Source of the DNA: Clostridium tertium
Lineage (GTDB): Bacteria; Bacillota; Clostridia; Clostridiales; Clostridiaceae
Length of the DNA stretch: 64,000 bases
Reading direction: 5' to 3'
Assembly: GCF_017873245.1 (NCBI RefSeq)
Contig: NZ_JAGGJY010000013.1
Span: 62,001-126,000 of the forward strand
Below the pieces are notes generated by a model, which saw nothing but the letters and a program-made list of their open reading frames with translations, made no database searches and was not told the DNA's origin. The position numbers and the translations under genes were made by a program. Shown here one piece after another: positions 7,935 through 18,507 of the stretch. How positions within the stretch are numbered: the stretch's first letter is position 1; every line of letters begins with the position of its first letter.

Positions 7935-10900
7935 TTATTCTATAATTTTAACATTTTCTTCTCCAGCTATTTCTTTAAAATAACTAACAGCTTCAGATTC
8001 CAAATCTATCCATATATCTTTTGGCATTCTATAATTTTTTCTATCATTAGCAGTAAAGATATAAACAGTAGTATCTCCTTTATATTCTGAAGGCATTACT
8101 CTTAATTCCTTCATTAAGTTTCTTCCCTCGTCTAAATTATTTGCTCTAATATATACCTTAGAAGTATTTATTTTTTCTAAAGGTTCAACTGTTTCACATA
8201 TAAGTTTTGGTAATTCATCTTCCTTTATACTTACTCTACCTTTAATAACCACTAAACTATCTTCCTTAATCGATTCTCTAACCTTATCTAATGTCTTAGG
8301 AAATACTATTACCTCTATAATACCTGTTAAATCTTCAAGCTTTAAAAATGCCATCATTGTATTACTTCTTGTTATTTTTTGATTTGACTCAGCAATTATA
8401 CCTCCAAGTATAACTCTTTCTTCATCATGTATTATGTCCTCAGGCAAGTCAGTTTGATTGAAGGTATCACTTATTATCTCATATGATTTATATACCTTAT
8501 CTATATTGGTAGTAGTTTGAACTTTTAAGCTATCAGCATATTCATCTAAAGGATGCCCTGATAAATATAATCCTGTCATTTCCTTTTCCATTGCTAAAAT
8601 ATTTTTTTTTGCAAACTCTTTTATATTGGGATAATTAATTTCAGGTAGCTCAATTTCTTCTTCCATACCAAATAAACTTATTTGTCCATCTATATTTCTT
8701 TTTCTTTCACTGGATACACTATCCATCAGTTTTTCATACACTGCCAAAAGCTTTGATCTAAATACATCAAAACAATCAAGTGCTCCAGCCTTTATAAGAC
8801 TTTCTATTGCTCTTTTATTTACAGATGATAAATCTATTTTGTTTATGAAATCCATCAAGGACTCAAATTCTCCTTTATTATTTCTAGACACTACAATAGT
8901 TTCTACAACATTATATCCTACATTTTTTATTGCAGCTAAACCAAATATAATCTTATCGCCTTTAACTGTAAACTTGGAATAACTCTCATTTATATCTGGC
9001 GGTAATACTTGTATACCAAGACTTTCTGCAAAATTTATGTAATGAGCTACTTTTTCACTTGTTCCCATAACTGAATTAAGCATTGCTGCTATAGTTTCAA
9101 CAGGATAGTATTTCATCAAATATGCAGTTTGATATCCTATAACTGCATATGCAGCTGCATGGGATTTATTAAATGCATAGGAAGCAAAATCCATCATTTG
9201 ATCAAAAATTTTGTTTGCGGCTTCTTCTGATATACCGTTTCTTTTACATCCTGGAACTTCTATATTTCCATTATCATCTACAACTCCATATATAAAGTTT
9301 TTTCTTTCTTCCTCCATGACCTTATGCTTCTTTTTAGACATGGCTCTTCTTACAAGGTCACTTCTGCCCATAGAATATCCAGCTAACTTTCTAACTATCT
9401 CCATTACTTGCTCTTGATAAACCATTACTCCATAAGTAACATTTAAAATATCTTCAAGCTCTGGAACTTCATATTCAACTTTATCTGGATTCTGCTTACA
9501 TTCAACATATCTTGGAATTTCACCCATAGGACCTGGTCTATATAATGATATTCCTGCAATTATATCTTCTAAGCAATCTGGCTTTAATTCCTTCATAAAC
9601 GAAGTCATTCCTGGAGATTCTAATTGGAATACACCTGCTGTTTTTCCTTCTCCAATCATATTATATACATCTTTATCTTCAAAATTAATCTTATCTAGAT
9701 TTATATCAATTCCTTGGTTTTCTTTTATCATTTTAACAGCATCATTCATAACTGTTAATGTCCTTAATCCAAGGAAATCCATTTTAAGTAGTCCAAGCTC
9801 TTCTAATGTAGTCATATCAAATTGAGCTACTATAGAATCTTCATTTCTTTGAAGTGGTACATATTCAACTAATGGCTTAGATGCTATAACTACTCCTGCA
9901 GCATGAGTTGATGAATGCCTAGGCAATCCTTCTAAGTCCTTACTTACATCTATTAAAGCTTTTACTCTTTCTTCATTATTATATGCTGCTTTAAGTTCTG
10001 GATTTATTTCTAAAGCCTTATCAATAGTAATACCTAGCATAGTTGGTATCATTTTAGCTATTCTATCTACCTCTGCATAAGAATAATTCATAGCTCTTCC
10101 TACATCTCTTATACATGCTCTAGGTGCCATTGTTCCAAAGGTTATTATTTGTGAAACATTATTTATTCCATACTTCTCAACAACATAATCAATAACTTCC
10201 TGTCTTCTTTCATAGCAAAAATCCGAATCTATATCGGGCATGCTTACTCTTTCTGGATTTAAAAATCTTTCAAAAAGCAAACTATATTTTATTGGATCTA
10301 TCTTTGTTATACCTAAAGTATAAGCAACTATTGAACCTGCTGCCGATCCACGCCCTGGTCCAGTTGGAATTCCATTTTCATTAGAAAATCTAATAAAATC
10401 CCAAGTTATTAAAAAGTAATCTACATATCCCATTTGTTTGATTACTGATAATTCATATTCTAATCTTTCAATATATCCACAGGCTTCTTCATTTGTTTTA
10501 TAATAATCCACAAGTTCTTCCACATTTAGTGGTCTATTTAAGAACTCCTTAAATACCTCATATCTTTCTATCAATCCAGAATAACATACATTTTTTAAGT
10601 ACTCATACGGTTCTATACCTTCTGGAACTGGAAATTTAGGAAGTTTTGATACATGGAACTCATAATCAAAGTTACATTCTTCCGCAATTTTTATTGTATT
10701 TTCTAAAGCCTCTGGAATATGTGAAAACATATCCCACATTTGCTCTGGGGATTTTAAGTAAAATTGATCTGAAGGATACCTCCTTCTATTCGGATCATCA
10801 ATCGTCTTTCCTGTTTGAATACACATAAGTACATCATGTGACTCTGAATCTCTTTGATTTATGTAATGTACATCATTTGTTGCTATTAGAGGAATTCCTG

Positions 10901-11489
10901 TTTCTTTTGATAACTTAATATTTCCTTCTATAACTTTTCTTTGTTCATCCATACCATGATTTTGTATCTCTAGGTAAAATCCATCTTTAAAAATATCTTT
11001 ATACAAAAGAGCCACTTCTTTAGCTTTTTCATAATTATCCTTAAGATGCCATGACTGAACCTCTCCCCCTAAGCAAGCACTTAAAGCAATAAGTCCATCA
11101 CTGTGGCTTCTTAAAAAATCATGATCAACTCTTGGCTTATAATAAAATCCTCTTATAGATGCTTGAGATACAATTTCCATAAGATTTTTATATCCCTCTT
11201 CATTTTTAACTAATAATACTAAGTGATGGGTGCTATTTTCCTTATCATTTATTTTAATATCCATAGACTTTGCAGCTACATATATTTCACATCCAAGTAT
11301 AGGTTTTATTCCTTGTTCTATAGCTTCTTTATAGAAAGATACGCAACCATACATAACACCATGATCAGTAATTGCTATACTGTCCATCCCTAATTCCTTA
11401 GCTCTACTTATTATTTTTTTAATTTTTCCTGAACCATCAAGCAAACTATATTCAGTATGGAGATGTAGATGGGTAAATTTTTTACTCAA
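7935..11489 (-). CDS. dnaE: DNA polymerase III subunit alpha, DnaE type
   Basis: Replicative-family DNA polymerase of about 1184 residues. The N-terminal PHP domain begins THLHLHTEYSLLDG. The catalytic palm includes PDIDSDFCYERR near residue 405 and GPGRGSAAGS near 370. The fingers domain, helix-hairpin-helix motifs (about 800-900) and an OB fold near 1000-1080 follow. In low-G+C Firmicutes DnaE works beside PolC, extending RNA primers and in repair synthesis; that role is inferred. TTG at 11489 lies eight bases after AGGCGGTG; the longer frame begins with a GTG inside that ribosome site. It follows whiA by about 20 bases. Confidence 0.95.
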   Translation of the reverse strand: MSKKFTHLHLHTEYSLLDGSGKIKKIISRAKELGMDSIAITDHGVMYGCVSFYKEAIEQGIKPILGCEIYVAAKSMDIKINDKENSTHHLVLLVKNEEGYKNLMEIVSQASIRGFYYKPRVDHDFLRSHSDGLIALSACLGGEVQSWHLKDNYEKAKEVALLYKDIFKDGFYLEIQNHGMDEQRKVIEGNIKLSKETGIPLIATNDVHYINQRDSESHDVLMCIQTGKTIDDPNRRRYPSDQFYLKSPEQMWDMFSHIPEALENTIKIAEECNFDYEFHVSKLPKFPVPEGIEPYEYLKNVCYSGLIERYEVFKEFLNRPLNVEELVDYYKTNEEACGYIERLEYELSVIKQMGYVDYFLITWDFIRFSNENGIPTGPGRGSAAGSIVAYTLGITKIDPIKYSLLFERFLNPERVSMPDIDSDFCYERRQEVIDYVVEKYGINNVSQIITFGTMAPRACIRDVGRAMNYSYAEVDRIAKMIPTMLGITIDKALEINPELKAAYNNEERVKALIDVSKDLEGLPRHSSTHAAGVVIASKPLVEYVPLQRNEDSIVAQFDMTTLEELGLLKMDFLGLRTLTVMNDAVKMIKENQGIDINLDKINFEDKDVYNMIGEGKTAGVFQLESPGMTSFMKELKPDCLEDIIAGISLYRPGPMGEIPRYVECKQNPDKVEYEVPELEDILNVTYGVMVYQEQVMEIVRKLAGYSMGRSDLVRRAMSKKKHKVMEEERKNFIYGVVDDNGNIEVPGCKRNGISEEAANKIFDQMMDFASYAFNKSHAAAYAVIGYQTAYLMKYYPVETIAAMLNSVMGTSEKVAHYINFAESLGIQVLPPDINESYSKFTVKGDKIIFGLAAIKNVGYNVVETIVVSRNNKGEFESLMDFINKIDLSSVNKRAIESLIKAGALDCFDVFRSKLLAVYEKLMDSVSSERKRNIDGQISLFGMEEEIELPEINYPNIKEFAKKNILAMEKEMTGLYLSGHPLDEYADSLKVQTTTNIDKVYKSYEIISDTFNQTDLPEDIIHDEERVILGGIIAESNQKITRSNTMMAFLKLEDLTGIIEVIVFPKTLDKVRESIKEDSLVVIKGRVSIKEDELPKLICETVEPLEKINTSKVYIRANNLDEGRNLMKELRVMPSEYKGDTTVYIFTANDRKNYRMPKDIWIDLESEAVSYFKEIAGEENVKIIE

Positions 11490-11508
11490 CAAAAACACCG
11501 CCTTTCTT

Positions 11509-12459
11509 TTAATATGTTCCCGACCTAACTTCTTCAGCTATCTTTTCTATTTTTCTCAGTCTATGATTAACTCCTGATTTTCCTACAGGAGGATCCAACA
11601 TTTCTCCAAGTTCCTTAAGTGACTCATCTGGATAGCTTAATCTAAGTTCTGCTATTTCTCTTAAGTTTTTTGGTAATCTTTGAAGCCCTATTTCTCTTTG
11701 AATAAGCTTTATGCTTTCAACTTGTCTTACTGCAGCATTTACTGTTTTACTTAAATTTGCTGTTTCACAGTTTACAAGCCTATTAACGTTATTTCTCATT
11801 TCTTTCATTATTCTTATATTTTCTAATTCTAATAATGATGTATGTGCACCTATTATTCCTAAAAGATTTGAAATTTGCTCTCCCTCTTTTAGATAAATAA
11901 TATGGCTATTTTTTCTTTGTATTACTTTTGAATTTAATCCAAAAGTATTTATTAAAACTGATAAATCCTTAGCATAATCTTCACTATGAGTAACGAATTC
12001 TAGGTGATAAGTTTTTTCTGGGTTACTTATACTTCCACCACCTATAAAAGCTCCTCTTACATATGCTCTTTTTAATTCTTCTGTCCTAACCATATTTTCA
12101 TCTATTCTGTAGTCTAAAGTTAATACTCCTTTTACCTCTGTTAGTATTCCAGTATCTCTTAAAAGATCTCTAACTCCCATAGATTCCTCTATAAGTACCA
12201 TATATATATTATTTTTCTTTAATGAATTACTTTTCTTAACCATAAGTTTTGAATGTATATTAAAATGTTCTTTTAGTAAACTAAATATATGTCTTGCAGA
12301 TGCTGGGTTTTCAGTGGTAATCCTAAACGCTAACCCTAAGCCACTAAAGGATATTGTTCCACTTACTTTCATTATTGCTGAAATCTCAGCTAATGCTTCT
12401 TCTTTTGTTAATTCAGAATGTCTGCAAATTTCTCCTTTTACCTTTGATGAAAATGACAT
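11509..12459 (-). CDS. whiA: WhiA-family DNA-binding protein
   Basis: A 316-residue WhiA. The N-terminal two thirds is a degenerate LAGLIDADG homing-endonuclease fold without nuclease activity (YVRGAFIGGGSISNPEKTYHLEF near residues 131-153). The C-terminal domain (about 230-316) is a helix-turn-helix region with LSYPDESLKELGEMLDPPVGKSGVNHRL. In Streptomyces it controls sporulation septation; in Bacillus it affects division and chromosome segregation. ATG has AAGGAGAAA upstream. In most Firmicutes it follows rapZ and yvcK directly; here a histidine kinase gene is inserted between yvcK and whiA. Confidence 0.95.
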   Translation of the reverse strand: MSFSSKVKGEICRHSELTKEEALAEISAIMKVSGTISFSGLGLAFRITTENPASARHIFSLLKEHFNIHSKLMVKKSNSLKKNNIYMVLIEESMGVRDLLRDTGILTEVKGVLTLDYRIDENMVRTEELKRAYVRGAFIGGGSISNPEKTYHLEFVTHSEDYAKDLSVLINTFGLNSKVIQRKNSHIIYLKEGEQISNLLGIIGAHTSLLELENIRIMKEMRNNVNRLVNCETANLSKTVNAAVRQVESIKLIQREIGLQRLPKNLREIAELRLSYPDESLKELGEMLDPPVGKSGVNHRLRKIEKIAEEVRSGTY

Positions 12460-12554
12460 ATGGCCTATTTCTCCTTATTATCTATTGTTATCATGTAATT
12501 ATATCACAAATCATAATAAAAATTTATATGTAAATTATAGCTTTAATTATTAAT

Positions 12555-13802
12555 TTAGATTAATATTTCTATAACTAAGTTTTCTTCGATTATTCTTCCC
12601 TTTATATCACCTTTATATTTTTTAACTATTTTCTTTACATTATATAAGCCGTACCCTCTGCCCTTCCCTTTACTTGAAAATCCCTTTTTAAAAAAGCCAT
12701 CTATTTCTTCATTTGATATATCTAATCCGCAAATACTATTTATAACTTCTATTTTGTTTTTTTCACTTTTATTAATTCTTATAGTAATCTCTTTTTTTAG
12801 CGAATTCTTAGTAGCTTCAATAGCATTATTTAATAAATTACTTAGTATTATTGTTATCTCTGATTCATCTAAGCAACTTTCTTCTATATTACTATCAATA
12901 AAATAATTTAACTTTATTCCATGCTGTTCACATTCAACTAGTTTACTATATAAAATAGCTTTAATCATCGTGCTCTCGATGTCTATTACAGAAATTAATA
13001 TATTTGTGTTATCTAATTCACCTATATACTTTTTCGCTCTGTTCTTTAACTCCGGAATATCTTTTGATACCTGTATCATTGAATATAGTATATTTATATG
13101 ATTCTTATATTCATGCTCATTTGCTCTTATATTCTCTATTATGTCATCTAATAATGGATTGTAAGCATTTTTTACTTCTATACTTTTATTCTTTAGTACA
13201 GTTTTATGTAATGACCTATAAAAATTTACATTTAAAAATATATTTATAAGAATAAGTAAGTTTATTTCTATAACAATTAAATTTGAAAATTCTCCGCTAT
13301 CATAAATAATTTTATATATCATAAAAAACATAAATATATTTAAAAATATATTTGATATTAAAAGATTATCTTCAATATATTCTTCAAAATCCAAACTTTT
13401 CTTTTTTGTATATCTTCTATAAGATATAATAATTAATAATATACTAATAGCAAAAAATAGTAGCTGAACAAAAGCTAATTCCTTTGTTTTTTTAGTAAAT
13501 AAATACAATACCGTTACTAATGTACTTTGTAATGCAAAAGTTATAACAACGCATATTACCATTTCCGTTAATACTAAATTTTTGTCTTTTTTATCAACTA
13601 TTGCTATTGCAATAATTTCTGCTAATAACAATATGACATACACTAACAAAACATTTATATTTTTAAAATTATAAAATAATACACTACAAATTGCTATTAT
13701 AATAGCATACTTTAATAAGTTCTCTTTCTTATTTTTATTAAATAATGCATTATACAATAAAACCACTAACATCATTTCTATAAATATCATCAATACATCC
13801 AT
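12555..13802 (-). CDS. GHKL-type sensor histidine kinase, AgrC-like, orphan
   Basis: A membrane sensor kinase of about 415 residues. The first 200 residues hold roughly six hydrophobic segments, as in AgrC-type peptide receptors. The dimerisation/phosphorylation motif is ANEHEYKNHINIL near residue 235. The GHKL ATPase follows, with ILSNLLNNAIEA (N box, about 325) and GRGYGLYNVKKIVKKYKG (G box, about 395). ATG at 13802 is preceded by AGAGGATG at good spacing; the frame opens three codons earlier at an ATG inside that ribosome site. No LytTR response regulator or AgrB/AgrD gene is nearby, so partner and ligand are unknown. Confidence 0.88.
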   Translation of the reverse strand: MDVLMIFIEMMLVVLLYNALFNKNKKENLLKYAIIIAICSVLFYNFKNINVLLVYVILLLAEIIAIAIVDKKDKNLVLTEMVICVVITFALQSTLVTVLYLFTKKTKELAFVQLLFFAISILLIIISYRRYTKKKSLDFEEYIEDNLLISNIFLNIFMFFMIYKIIYDSGEFSNLIVIEINLLILINIFLNVNFYRSLHKTVLKNKSIEVKNAYNPLLDDIIENIRANEHEYKNHINILYSMIQVSKDIPELKNRAKKYIGELDNTNILISVIDIESTMIKAILYSKLVECEQHGIKLNYFIDSNIEESCLDESEITIILSNLLNNAIEATKNSLKKEITIRINKSEKNKIEVINSICGLDISNEEIDGFFKKGFSSKGKGRGYGLYNVKKIVKKYKGDIKGRIIEENLVIEILI

Positions 13803-13814
13803 AAAATACATCCT

Positions 13815-13868
13815 CTATACCAATAAATTTGCTTGGAGTAAATTGAATTTTAACTTTAACCTCCTCAT
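13815..13868 (-). CDS. Possible 17-residue leader or signal peptide upstream of the GHKL kinase
   Basis: A short frame MRRLKLKFNLLQANLLV starts at 13868 and stops 13 bases before the kinase start. It is basic then hydrophobic, like a short amphipathic peptide. The upstream ribosome site (CTGGGAAAAAC) is weak, while a strong GAGGAGG sits inside the first codons. No AgrB-type processing gene is present. It may be a translational leader or chance. Confidence 0.2.
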   Translation of the reverse strand: MRRLKLKFNLLQANLLV

Positions 13869-13960
13869 ATGTTTTTCCCAGCTATATACTATATTCTAAC
13901 AAATTATTATATATTTTTCCATATTATACATTAATATTACAATATATTGCTTTAAAGTAA

Positions 13961-13998
13961 AAAATAACTAAGAGAGTTTTACTCCTCTTAGTTATTTT
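13961..13998 (-). terminator. Terminator of the rapZ-yvcK operon
   Basis: A 14-base perfect stem, AAAATAACTAAGAG against CTCTTAGTTATTTT, followed by T residues on the minus strand. The upstream arm overlaps the last yvcK codons and stop. It separates yvcK from the kinase and whiA. Confidence 0.85.
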
Positions 13999-15343
13999 CT
14001 TTATCAATCTTATTCCTTTTATCTCTCTCTTTAATTCTTTGTGATACATACATATATTCTATTATTTTCTTTCTATCATATAACAATTTCTTCTCCATTA
14101 TTGTATCTACTAAAACTTCTGCTAAATATTCTGAATCATGCTTAACATAACCTTTTTCTATTTTTGCTAAAGAAGCTTCAACTACCTCTACCCCTAAGCC
14201 TTTTATTTCTTTTGTGTCTAACTCTACTAATTGTGAGTTATCTAATGAATATCTCTTCTTTATATCACTAGGAATATCTCCTCTATTAGCAATTACATAA
14301 TCTACAATTCCTCTTCCGCCATATTTTTTTAATATCTTTATATGATCAGAGGCTTTAAACCCATGTGTTTCTCCTGGTTGGGTCATTATATTCGATATAT
14401 ATATCTTTATTGCATCACTTTTTCTTATGCTTTCCGAAATATCTTTTACTAATAAATTTGGTATTATACTTGTATATAGACTCCCTGGTCCTAATACTAT
14501 TGCATCAGCTTCCTCTATTGCTTTTATAGCATCTTCCAGAGGCTTTGCATCATTAGGCTCTATCATAAGTTTTTTTATTCTTGAATTTTGCTTTAATACT
14601 TCATCTGGGATTTGAGACTCTCCCTCTACTTTATTACCATTTTCAAGTTCTGCAATTAATTTCATATCCTCTAATGTAACTGGCAATACCTTTCCTGTTA
14701 CAGCTAATACAGAACTCATTTTTTGAACAGCATCTTCAAAATTATCACTTACTCCATCCATAGCTGCTAAAAATAAGTTACCAAAGCTTTGATTTTTTAA
14801 TCTTCCATCTGGAAATCTATATTGAAGTAACTCCTCCATTAGTGGCTCTGTATCTGCAAGTGCTAATATACAGTTTCTTATATCTCCAGGTGGTAGCATC
14901 CCTAAGTCCTCTCTTAGAGCACCTGAGCCCCCTCCATCATCAGCAACTGTTACTATTGCAGTTATATTTGATGTATAGTATTTTAAGCCTCTTAGCATAG
15001 TTGACAATCCTGTACCACCACCAACAACTACAATCTTAGGCCCCTTTACTAATAACCTTTTTTCATATATAAGATTTTCCATTTTCCTACTATCTAATGA
15101 TAACTGAATGTATCCCTTATTTGTAAGTGCTATTATTGACTTCATACTTTCTATAACAGATATATATATAACGAATACTCCTGTTATATTTAAAAATATA
15201 TAAAATATTTTGTAATAAAAATCATAAACTCTTCGCACTGCTAATTCTGTAAATCCAAATGCTATTAAAAGAATTCCAAATATTCCAAAGAAAAGCCATC
15301 TTTTAATTCTAACCCCTGGTTTCAACCAATCTTTTATACTCAT
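13988..15343 (-). CDS. yvcK: YvcK/CofD-like protein (gluconeogenesis factor family)
   Basis: A 451-residue protein with two membrane helices near residues 15-62 followed by a cytoplasmic CofD-like Rossmann domain. Its nucleotide-sugar-binding loop is [14 protein letters not shown] near residue 106, and [17 protein letters not shown] follows near 133. In Bacillus YvcK binds UDP-GlcNAc, and is needed for growth on gluconeogenic carbon sources and for correct cell wall synthesis. The N-terminal membrane part is seen in many clostridial homologues but not in Bacillus YvcK. The start overlaps the rapZ stop by 4 bases (translational coupling). Confidence 0.93.
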   Translation of the reverse strand: MSIKDWLKPGVRIKRWLFFGIFGILLIAFGFTELAVRRVYDFYYKIFYIFLNITGVFVIYISVIESMKSIIALTNKGYIQLSLDSRKMENLIYEKRLLVKGPKIVVVGGGTGLSTMLRGLKYYTSNITAIVTVADDGGGSGALREDLGMLPPGDIRNCILALADTEPLMEELLQYRFPDGRLKNQSFGNLFLAAMDGVSDNFEDAVQKMSSVLAVTGKVLPVTLEDMKLIAELENGNKVEGESQIPDEVLKQNSRIKKLMIEPNDAKPLEDAIKAIEEADAIVLGPGSLYTSIIPNLLVKDISESIRKSDAIKIYISNIMTQPGETHGFKASDHIKILKKYGGRGIVDYVIANRGDIPSDIKKRYSLDNSQLVELDTKEIKGLGVEVVEASLAKIEKGYVKHDSEYLAEVLVDTIMEKKLLYDRKKIIEYMYVSQRIKERDKRNKIDKENN

Positions 15344-16224
15344 AGCTTTTTAGCTCCTTGATGTACATCTTCTCTTATATCTCTGTGTTCAACAGAAGCA
15401 TTGTAATTTCTTTCTAGCAACTTCTTATATAAAGCATTCGCTATAGCTACAGATCTATGTCTTCCTCCTGTGCAACCAACTGATATTATAAGTTGTCTCT
15501 TTCCTTCCTTCTTATAATTAGGTATCAAAAAGTCCAACATATCATCTGCTCTTTTTATAAAACCTTTAGTTTCCTCTTGATCAAGAACATATTTTTTTAC
15601 TGGCTCATCATTACCTGAATATGGCTTAAGATCTGGAATATAAAATGGATTTGGTATAAATCTAACATCAAATACTAAATCTGAATCAACTGGTATTCCA
15701 TATTTAAACCCAAAGCTTAAGATAGTCACGGAAAGTTGCTGTTCTGGCTGCTTTACATCTCCATAATTCTTATTCATTTCTTCTCTTAAGTCCCTAATTG
15801 CATACTTTGATGTATCTATAATTATATCTGCTCTATCCTTTACTTCCCTTAATCTATTTCTTTCCTCATTAATACCTGTAATAACTCTACTTCCAGGTGC
15901 TAATGGATGGCTTCTTCTTGATTCTTTAAATCTTTTTACTAATACTTCATCTGCTGCATCTAAGAATAGTATCTCATATTTAAAATCTTGTCTTTTTAAA
16001 TAATTTAAACTTTCAAATAAATCATCAAAGAAAATTCCGCCTCTTATATCTATTACTAATGCAACTTTATTTATTTTTCCTTGGCTTTGAACACAGGCTT
16101 CCGCAAACTTTGGTATTAACTTTGGAGGAAGATTATCTACACAAAAGTATCCCATATCTTCAAGGCTTCTTGTTGCTTCTGTTTTACCTGCTCCTGATAG
16201 TCCTGTAACTATTATAAATCTCAT
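15340..16224 (-). CDS. rapZ: RNase adapter RapZ / P-loop nucleotide-binding protein
   Basis: A 294-residue RapZ-family protein. A Walker A motif GLSGAGKT (residues 8-15) and DNLPP lie in the N-terminal kinase-like domain. The C-terminal domain (about 155-294) carries [15 protein letters not shown] and ends [17 protein letters not shown]. In E. coli it controls GlmZ sRNA decay and so GlcN6P synthesis; in Firmicutes, which lack GlmZ, the role is less clear, though its coupling to yvcK links it to amino-sugar and cell-wall metabolism. ATG follows AAAAAGGAGGCATC. First gene of the rapZ-yvcK operon. Confidence 0.95.
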   Translation of the reverse strand: MRFIIVTGLSGAGKTEATRSLEDMGYFCVDNLPPKLIPKFAEACVQSQGKINKVALVIDIRGGIFFDDLFESLNYLKRQDFKYEILFLDAADEVLVKRFKESRRSHPLAPGSRVITGINEERNRLREVKDRADIIIDTSKYAIRDLREEMNKNYGDVKQPEQQLSVTILSFGFKYGIPVDSDLVFDVRFIPNPFYIPDLKPYSGNDEPVKKYVLDQEETKGFIKRADDMLDFLIPNYKKEGKRQLIISVGCTGGRHRSVAIANALYKKLLERNYNASVEHRDIREDVHQGAKKL

Positions 16225-16385
16225 GATGATGCCTCCTTTTTAATTCGAAGATTGTATAGTTAAATTATAACATATCAAGCTTATTTATATAAGTTATAAT
16301 AAATATTATACTTACAGTTGAATATGCATATATTATATACAGAATAAATATCTATATGGATACTTAAAATAATTTTGTTTTAAAA

Positions 16386-16417
16386 TAAAAATAGAGAAAA
16401 GTTATCACTCTTCTCTA
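16386..16417 (-). terminator. Terminator of hisC
   Basis: TAGAGAA (16392-16398) pairs with TTCTCTA (16411-16417), and is followed on the minus strand by TTTTTATTTT. Confidence 0.6.
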
Positions 16418-16423
16418 CCAAAA

Positions 16424-17539
16424 CTATTCTTTATCTCTTTCTTTTATAGCATTATATAACAACTCACAAAACTCTACATTTTGCTCCTTAGTTCCTACAC
16501 TTACTCTTATCCATTCAGGCATATCTAATAAGTATCCTGGTCTTATTATATATCCATGTCTTAATAGATATTCATGTATTGGCCTATCATCACCATTTAC
16601 ATTAACCATTATAAAATTAGCCTGTGATTCTATACATTCTAGTCCCATTTCGTTAAACTTCTTTGTTAAATAACTTCTTTGTTCTTTATTAAAGATTTTA
16701 ACAGTATTTATAAATTCTTCATCTTCTATAGCTACAACTGCTGCTTTCTGAGCAAATAAATTTACATCAAATGCATTTATAACTCTATTAATATAATCTA
16801 CTATCTCTTCATTAGCAATTCCATATCCAAATCTTAATGAAGCTAATCCATAAGCCTTAGATAGAGTCCTTAATACTATCATATTAGGATATGACTTTAA
16901 TAATTCCAATGAATTAGGATAATCTTCTGAATCAACGTATTCACTGTAAGCTTCATCCATTATTATAATTACATCCTCTGGTATCTTGCATAATACTTTA
17001 TCTAAATCCTCTTTTGTAAAAATACCTCCGGTAGGATTGTTAGGATTGCATAGCCACAATAACTTTGTTTTATCCGTTATTGCATCTATCATAGCTTCTA
17101 AATCTAATCCATTATTTTTTAATGGAACCTTTATTGGCTTTGCTCCCATAAGAATTGTGTTACTCTCGTATCTTGGAAAAGTAATTTCCGCCATTATACT
17201 TTCATCATCTTTATCCAGAAATACTTCACATATTACATTTATTAAAGAATCTGATCCCGCCCCACAGAATATCATATCTTTACTTATCCCAAGCTTGCTA
17301 CTTAAAGTTTGCTTAAAATCATATGAAGATGAATCCGGATACATATTCATCTCATTTACTAATTCAGCCATTAATCTTTTAACTTTATTGGAAGCTCCTA
17401 AAGGATTTTCATTAGATGCAAGCTTAACAACTTTATCTATTCCAAATTCCCTTTTCACTTCATCTATTGGCTTTCCTGCTACATACTTACCTAATCTTTT
17501 AACTTCATCTCTAATCCTATATTTCATTTTTCTGTCCAA
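16424..17539 (-). CDS. hisC: Histidinol-phosphate aminotransferase family protein
   Basis: PLP-dependent class I/II aminotransferase of 371 residues. It has KLASNENPLGAS near residue 40, NPNNPTGG near 168, and the PLP lysine in LSKAYGLASLRFGYG near 230. The C-terminal IRVSVGTKEQN is typical of HisC. It would convert imidazole-acetol phosphate to histidinol phosphate with glutamate. No other his genes are present, so an aromatic or other 2-oxo acid may be the real substrate. The first codon is probably TTG (17539); an ATG four codons later also has AGGAA upstream. Single-gene unit with its own terminator. Confidence 0.87.
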   Translation of the reverse strand: MDRKMKYRIRDEVKRLGKYVAGKPIDEVKREFGIDKVVKLASNENPLGASNKVKRLMAELVNEMNMYPDSSSYDFKQTLSSKLGISKDMIFCGAGSDSLINVICEVFLDKDDESIMAEITFPRYESNTILMGAKPIKVPLKNNGLDLEAMIDAITDKTKLLWLCNPNNPTGGIFTKEDLDKVLCKIPEDVIIIMDEAYSEYVDSEDYPNSLELLKSYPNMIVLRTLSKAYGLASLRFGYGIANEEIVDYINRVINAFDVNLFAQKAAVVAIEDEEFINTVKIFNKEQRSYLTKKFNEMGLECIESQANFIMVNVNGDDRPIHEYLLRHGYIIRPGYLLDMPEWIRVSVGTKEQNVEFCELLYNAIKERDKE

Positions 17540-17635
17540 TTCCTGGACTATCCCCCTTTGTTATTTATTGCTATAATTTCAATTTATTTAACAACTTAAA
17601 ATAATTATACATACGTTATAATAAATATTCCAGTA

Positions 17636-18424
17636 TTAATTTTCAAAAAGATTACCTAATGAACCAAGAACACTTCCTTGATCAACCTGTTTCCCCATGT
17701 TTTGCGGTGCAGCTGAATATACTCTTGATGCTAATTTACTAAATGGTAAACTTTGAATCCATACATCCCCTGGGCCAGTTAATGTTGCAAAAAATAATCC
17801 TTCTCCGCCAAATACAGCATTTTTAAATCCACCTACAAATTGTATATCATAATTTACATTTTGAGTCATAGCAACTAAGCAACCTGTATCTATTTTTATA
17901 GTATCTCCTGGCATTAATGTCTTTTTTACAATAGTTCCCCCAGCATGTATAAATGCTAAACCATCACCTTCTAGTTTTTGCAATATAAATCCTTCTCCAC
18001 CAAAGAATCCTGTTCCTAGCTTCTTTGTAAATGCTATTCCTACACTAATTCCTTTTGCACAACATAGAAATGAATCTTTTTGACAAATTAATCTACCACC
18101 AAGTTTTCTTAAATCCATTGCAATTATTTTTCCTGGATAAGGAGCAGCAAATGCTACTTTTTGTTTCAAAACTCCGGAGTTTGTAAATTCCGTCATAAAT
18201 AAGCTTTCACCTGTTATTACTCTTTTTGCCGCACCTCCAAGTTTTCCTAAAAAGCCGCCCTGAGACTTTTGACTTCCATCACCAAAAATTGTTTCCATAG
18301 TAATACTATTATCCATCATCATCATTGCTCCAGCTTCTGCAACCACACTTTCCCTTGGATCTAGTTCTATTTCTACATACTGCATTTCATTGCCTAAAAT
18401 TTCATAATCTACTTCATGAGCCAT
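17636..18424 (-). CDS. AIM24 / TIGR00266-family protein
   Basis: A 262-residue beta-rich protein of the AIM24 family. Visible markers are the opening [20 protein letters not shown], Gly-rich loops such as [17 protein letters not shown] (near 140) and [15 protein letters not shown] (near 212), and no signal or membrane segment. The biochemical function in bacteria is not established. It lies 83 bases downstream of a LURP-one-like gene. Both families are predicted phospholipid-scramblase-like or tubby-like beta barrels, so a joint membrane-associated role is conceivable but is inference. ATG follows AAAAGGGGAAAT. Confidence 0.88.
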   Translation of the reverse strand: MAHEVDYEILGNEMQYVEIELDPRESVVAEAGAMMMMDNSITMETIFGDGSQKSQGGFLGKLGGAAKRVITGESLFMTEFTNSGVLKQKVAFAAPYPGKIIAMDLRKLGGRLICQKDSFLCCAKGISVGIAFTKKLGTGFFGGEGFILQKLEGDGLAFIHAGGTIVKKTLMPGDTIKIDTGCLVAMTQNVNYDIQFVGGFKNAVFGGEGLFFATLTGPGDVWIQSLPFSKLASRVYSAAPQNMGKQVDQGSVLGSLGNLFEN

Positions 18425-18507
18425 TATTATTTCCCCTTTTTTATTAAATTTTATAATATTTTATTAATCATACTATTTTATTATAATCATATTGATACTA
18501 TTTACGG

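Noticed and set aside
16986..17576. Plus-strand frame of 196 codons antisense to hisC
   Set aside because: It lies opposite an intact aminotransferase gene, has no ribosome binding site, and its composition mirrors the opposite strand's codons.
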